From: Acidobacteriota bacterium
Lineage (GTDB): Bacteria > Acidobacteriota > Terriglobia > Terriglobales > Acidobacteriaceae
NCBI GenBank assembly: GCA_021792135.1
Contig: JAJYVF010000003.1
Coordinates: 124,001-188,000, forward strand
Direction: 5' to 3'
DNA length: 64,000 nt
Part shown: piece after piece, positions 61,601-64,000 of the stretch
How positions within the stretch are numbered: the first letter of the stretch is position 1
Layout of the letters: each line of letters starts with the position of its first letter
Notes under the pieces: model-generated
Databases searched by the model: none
Seen by the model: the letters and a program-made list of their open reading frames with translations, nothing else
Told to the model about the DNA's origin: nothing
Position numbers and translations under genes: made by a program

Positions 61601-63067
61601 CTCGATCCCCTCGGTCAGCAGCGTGAGCGCCTGGTCGAATTCCTCCCACTGCAAATCCCTGTACGGCCAGGCGCGGTGGAACACCTCAAACAGCGCGCGT
61701 TCCTGCCACGGCTCCGCGGCACAGGCGGCGACGATCTGCTGCATGAGCACGTCGAAGGGTTTGGCTGGAATTTCCAGCCGGTCCAGCACGCCCGACCGCA
61801 TCGCCCGCACCAGCGCGGCCTCTTCCACCAGATCGTCGCGTGTCAGAGCAAAGAATCGGCCCTTCGGGATGGCTCCCCTCCAGTGCCCCGCGCGTCCGAT
61901 CCGCTGCATCCCAACCGAAATCGAGCGCGGCGATTGAATCTGACAGACCAGGTCGACGGTCCCGATGTCGATGCCGAGCTCCAGCGAGGCCGTCGCCACC
62001 AGAACCCGAACTTGCCCTTCCTTCAGTCGCCGCTCCGATTCGAGCCGCAGCCGACGCGACAGGCTGCCGTGGTGGCAGGCGACGTTCTCCGTGCCAAGCC
62101 GCTCGCCCAGCTGGAAGGCCACGCGCTCCGCCATGCTGCGGGTATTCACGAACACCAGAGTGGAGCGGTGCTGCTGGGTCAGCTCGGCGATGCGCGTGTA
62201 GACGCTCTCCCACACCGGCCTGGTCGCGACCGCGCCCAGTTCCTCTGTGGGCACCTCCACCGCCAGATCCAGCGCCCGCCGTTGCCCCGTCTGCACAATG
62301 GCCACCTCATCTCCCCGCGTTCCCCGCAGGAACTCCGCGACCAGTTCGATGGGGTTCTGTGTGGCCGATAAACCAATACGTAACAGCGCCGGGTGCTTGA
62401 GCAGGCTGCCTCCGGCGAGCAGCTCATTCTCGCCCCGCACCAGCGCATCCAGGCGTTCCAGGCTGAGTGCCAGGTGCGAGCCGCGCTTATCGTCGGCGAT
62501 CGAGTGAATCTCATCCACGATGACGGTGTGAACGCGGCGCAGATGCTCGCGGCTCTTTTCCGCCGTCAGCAGGATGTAGAGCGACTCGGGCGTCGTGACC
62601 AGGATATGTGGAGGCGTCTTCAGCATGGCGCGGCGTTCGGCGGCCGGCGTGTCGCCGGTGCGCACCGCGGCGCGAATCAGCGGGCACAAATACCCCCGCG
62701 ACAGAGCCAGTTGCTGGATTTCTCGCAGCGGCGTTTCCAGGTTCTTCTGCACGTCGTTGGACAGCGCCTTGAGCGGCGATACGTACACCACTTCCGTCTC
62801 GCACCCGAGCCGCCCATCCAGCGCTTTCCGCAGCAGCGTATCGATGCAGATCAGAAACGCGGCCAGTGTCTTGCCCGAGCCGGTGGGAGCGGAGATCAGC
62901 ACCGGTCTGCCCGCCAGAATCAGCGGCCAGCCCTCTTCCTGCGGCTCCGTCGGGGTCGCGAACCGGCGAACGAACCACTCCTGCACCAGCGGGTGAGCCC
63001 AGGCGAGCGAATCGGGGATAAGCAGATCCGGAAACCTCTCCGGGACTGGGGTCGCCGGGAGCAGCAT
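58595..63067 (-). CDS. lhr: Lhr-like ATP-dependent helicase
   Basis: A 1490-residue superfamily 2 helicase, the long bacterial form of Lhr, a 3'-5' DNA helicase linked to repair. The helicase core has VLISAPTGSGKTLAAF (about 57-72), TVIVDEIHSI with the DEIH box near 185-188, and later RIGLSATQNPIEL and QRIGRAGHWR. A winged-helix domain and the long Lhr C-terminal region follow, with no frameshift seen. The ATG at 63067 lies 6 bases behind TAGAAT (63074-63079), so the mRNA is probably leaderless. The gene overlaps the DUF5522 gene at its end. Confidence 0.92.
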   Translation of the reverse strand: MLLPATPVPERFPDLLIPDSLAWAHPLVQEWFVRRFATPTEPQEEGWPLILAGRPVLISAPTGSGKTLAAFLICIDTLLRKALDGRLGCETEVVYVSPLKALSNDVQKNLETPLREIQQLALSRGYLCPLIRAAVRTGDTPAAERRAMLKTPPHILVTTPESLYILLTAEKSREHLRRVHTVIVDEIHSIADDKRGSHLALSLERLDALVRGENELLAGGSLLKHPALLRIGLSATQNPIELVAEFLRGTRGDEVAIVQTGQRRALDLAVEVPTEELGAVATRPVWESVYTRIAELTQQHRSTLVFVNTRSMAERVAFQLGERLGTENVACHHGSLSRRLRLESERRLKEGQVRVLVATASLELGIDIGTVDLVCQIQSPRSISVGMQRIGRAGHWRGAIPKGRFFALTRDDLVEEAALVRAMRSGVLDRLEIPAKPFDVLMQQIVAACAAEPWQERALFEVFHRAWPYRDLQWEEFDQALTLLTEGIESGRGRYGAYLLRDRVHGRIQARRGARTTAITNGGAIPDAALFPVILQPEGVQIATLDEHFAVDSSPGDVVQLGNASWRIQRIESAGRVLVEDANGQPPTLPFWFGEAPQRTRELSEFVSELRVEIDRRTPGVMPGYVSPAAPEVAETVAFLTAECGVDDAGALQLIAYVAAGRAVLGTVPSVTTIVAERFFDEGGGMQLILHAPFGGRINKAWGLALRKRFCRGFNFELQAAASDNGLNICLAEQHSFPLSDTFHFLTEATVTELLEQASLASPIFKTRWRWNASRSLQLLRFQKGKKVAPQVQRIRSDDLLASVFPQAAACFENIEGDIQIPDHPLVREVMRDVLGEAMDLEGLKAMLAAMHDGSIRCVAIDTTTPSAFAHELLSASPYSYLDDAGLEERRARAVQMRGILPDAVLGEAGRLSPGAIAAVRAEIWPDIRDEHELHDLLCGVVVFPAETLSGSGGCRDWDIFLDRLEKTGRAMIIRANGREYFAAAERMAWLRILWPDLETIGNSVPDLLQVGTEGSAPGDVLKKTLQGWLQIVGLTTSADMAARLGLDAGDIWKQMLRLESMGTILRGHFERGPAEIVQKDEEVEWCERRILQRIHKRTLHSLRRQIEPATPGVYMRFLLDWQHLGSQRQLTGEQGLLEALRGLEGFEAPAAEWERSILPRRVAGYDPRWLDALCLTGAVGWGRISPHPAFADAASGGPRRVVPTSQAPITFFLREEALWMDLCLSRRQIPEVNLTACLSELANRVRSLLSGRGAMFATDLTRTLAAPAEDVQRALWELVAAGVVTADGFESLRVLIDPRRKQAFSGLGRSRSRNASGRWALLVEPDDPLRPESPGEAALRHDARIESACRMLLRRYGIVLREVLGRETTVPAWRELAGMFRRLEARGIVRGGRFVSGFGGEQFALPESADALRANRMRTLAEMPPLTFAAADPMNLVGIVIPGERPACIPGNTVTLPLSERAQEPAVVEMPLPGANDWNQTELEGGALA

Positions 63068-63073
63068 CTGCCT

Positions 63074-63079
63074 ATTCTA
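63074..63079 (-). promoter_or_regulatory. -10 box giving a leaderless lhr transcript
   Basis: TAGAAT on the minus strand lies 6 bases before the lhr ATG. The intergenic space to the divergent gene is under 80 bases, so both promoters are packed together. Confidence 0.45.
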
Positions 63080-63138
63080 ATCCGAATCTTCGTTTCTTCT
63101 TCGCCATGCCTGAGGATGAATCTGCGATACTTTTTCCC

Positions 63139-63723
63139 GTGCCCGCCAAACTCTTTGTTCTCGTATTCTTCCTGGCGCCGCCGGTGGTGCTGGCGGCCGC
63201 TGCACCGCCGTTCGCGTCCTCCAGTCCACCGGCAGAAACCTCGGCGTGGCGGGAAAAGGTCACGGAGATGCTGCCGCTCCTGGGCCATCGCAACTGGATC
63301 GCCATCGTCGACTCCGCCTACCCGCTGCAGGTGTCGCCGGGAGTGGAAACCGTCGAGACCAACTCCAGCCTCATCGGCGTTCTGCACTTTGTGCTCGGCG
63401 CGATCGGCCATTCCGAGCACGTCGGTCCGGAAATCTTCATGGACGCGGAGCTTCCGTTTTTGACCGAGCAGGACGCGCCCGGTGCGGCCCGGTACCGGGC
63501 GAACGTCGCTGATGTACTGCGCGGCTATCCGGTGCAGTCCATGCTGCACGACAAGATCATCGCGGATCTCGACCAGACCGGCAGAACCTTTCAGGTACTG
63601 GTGCTCAAGACCAACCTGACGATTCCCTATTCCTCGGTCTTCATCCGGCTGAACTGCAAATACTGGGGCAACGATGCCGAACGCCGGCTGCGGGAGAAAA
63701 TGGCCGGGAGGTCCGGACACTGA
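63139..63723 (+). CDS. exported FucU/RbsD-like protein
   Basis: A 194-residue protein. Residues 1-25 form a signal peptide (AKLFVLVFFLAPPVVLAAAAPP). The mature part has LLGHRNWIAIVDSAYPLQVSPGVETVETN, which resembles the sugar mutarotase family FucU/RbsD (a histidine followed by an I-x-I-x-D-x-x-x-P strand), and AELPFLTEQDAPGAARYRANV. An exported member is unusual since known FucU proteins are cytoplasmic. The start is GTG at 63139, 7 bases behind GATACT; an ATG at 63106 is also in frame. The family call is tentative. Confidence 0.6.
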   Translation: MPAKLFVLVFFLAPPVVLAAAAPPFASSSPPAETSAWREKVTEMLPLLGHRNWIAIVDSAYPLQVSPGVETVETNSSLIGVLHFVLGAIGHSEHVGPEIFMDAELPFLTEQDAPGAARYRANVADVLRGYPVQSMLHDKIIADLDQTGRTFQVLVLKTNLTIPYSSVFIRLNCKYWGNDAERRLREKMAGRSGH

Positions 63724-63799
63724 GTCTGGGAAATACCCGTCACGCCGCCGCTGTCGTCGTTCTCACGGCTGAACTCCCCTCGCTCCCGGCTGCGGCTGA

Positions 63800-64000
63800 T
63801 TAGAGATCCTGCTTCTTTGCGGGCGCTGCTTCCGGCACCGCCGGAACAGCTTCCTGGGGGGGGATGAGCGGCAGTTCTTCGACTACCTGGATGCCGGCGC
63901 GGCGCAGCAGCTGCAGAACCATCGGCCGGCTCAGCCGCGTGGCGTCGTACTCGACGCGAATCGTCTTCCATTCCTCGCTGAGCTGGATGCGGCGAACGCC
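63800..64000 (-). CDS. C-terminal end of an unidentified gene (partial)
   Basis: The last 66 codons of a leftward gene cut by the window edge. It reads RIQLSEEWKTIRVEYDATRLSRPMVLQLLRRAGIQVVEELPLIPPQE and then a disordered Ala/Pro tail ending KKQDL. The strand-helix-strand pattern (IRVEYDATRLSRPMVLQLLRRAGIQV) is like a heavy-metal-associated or ferredoxin-like domain, without a visible CxxC. Stop TAA at 63800-63802. No function is assigned. Confidence 0.6.
   Translation of the reverse strand, partial: GVRRIQLSEEWKTIRVEYDATRLSRPMVLQLLRRAGIQVVEELPLIPPQEAVPAVPEAAPAKKQDL

Noticed and set aside
1-64000. CRISPR array, rRNA or tRNA genes
   Set aside because: I found no regularly spaced direct repeats of 25-40 bases and no rRNA or tRNA signature on reading both strands. 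tRNA detection by eye is not exhaustive.

Overview
The window looks like chromosome from an Acidobacteriota member, probably class Terriglobia. This is inferred from the high GC content, the mix of housekeeping genes, several small proteins that resemble acidobacterial families, and the many start codons lying directly behind a -10 box. No 16S rRNA or other decisive marker is present, so the placement is an inference.

Layout. 1-8.1 kb holds core metabolism: accD (partial), a zinc-ribbon membrane protein, hemB, then lpdA-lipB-E2 (a lipoate and 2-oxoacid dehydrogenase block), then purE-purK on the opposite strand. 8.2-27.4 kb is a phage-derived block transcribed leftward: control genes, a huge exported fibre-like protein, large terminase, a HipA-like kinase with a DUF3037 partner, portal, protease, scaffold, major capsid, connector and tail genes. 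A divergent XRE repressor-like gene closes the block. I find no integrase, small terminase, tape-measure protein or endolysin, so it looks like a domesticated or decayed head-tail module rather than a complete prophage. 27.5-42.1 kb holds a Gfo/Idh/MocA oxidoreductase, tgt, lipA, frr, two tandem exported paralogues, small proteins, coaE, a Deg-type protease, an SDR, a ThiE-like gene, two APC permeases and a HIT protein. 42.3-50.6 kb holds cmk, a protein with an Arg/Gly-rich tail, mutL, folP, dacB and small genes. 50.7-53.1 kb holds a CysM-Mec-CysO cysteine synthesis cluster and the RNase P RNA gene. 53.1-64 kb holds a GT-C type membrane protein with an NAD-epimerase, moaC, a secreted GH13 enzyme, a DUF5522 protein, Lhr helicase, an exported FucU-like protein and a truncated gene at the edge.

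Working together. LipB and LipA make the lipoyl groups that the two lipoyl domains of E2 carry and that LpdA reoxidises. CysO, CysM and Mec form a protein-thiocarboxylate route to cysteine. HemB, PurEK, FolP, MoaC, CoaE and Cmk are single steps of cofactor or nucleotide synthesis. MutL sits next to an uncharacterised protein that may also act on nucleic acid.

Most notable: the integrase-less capsid/tail module with an embedded HipA/DUF3037 pair and a signal-peptide-bearing fibre; widespread predicted leaderless starts in housekeeping genes, against Shine-Dalgarno starts in many phage genes; and a small dispersed repeat that appears to have inserted in frame into tgt.
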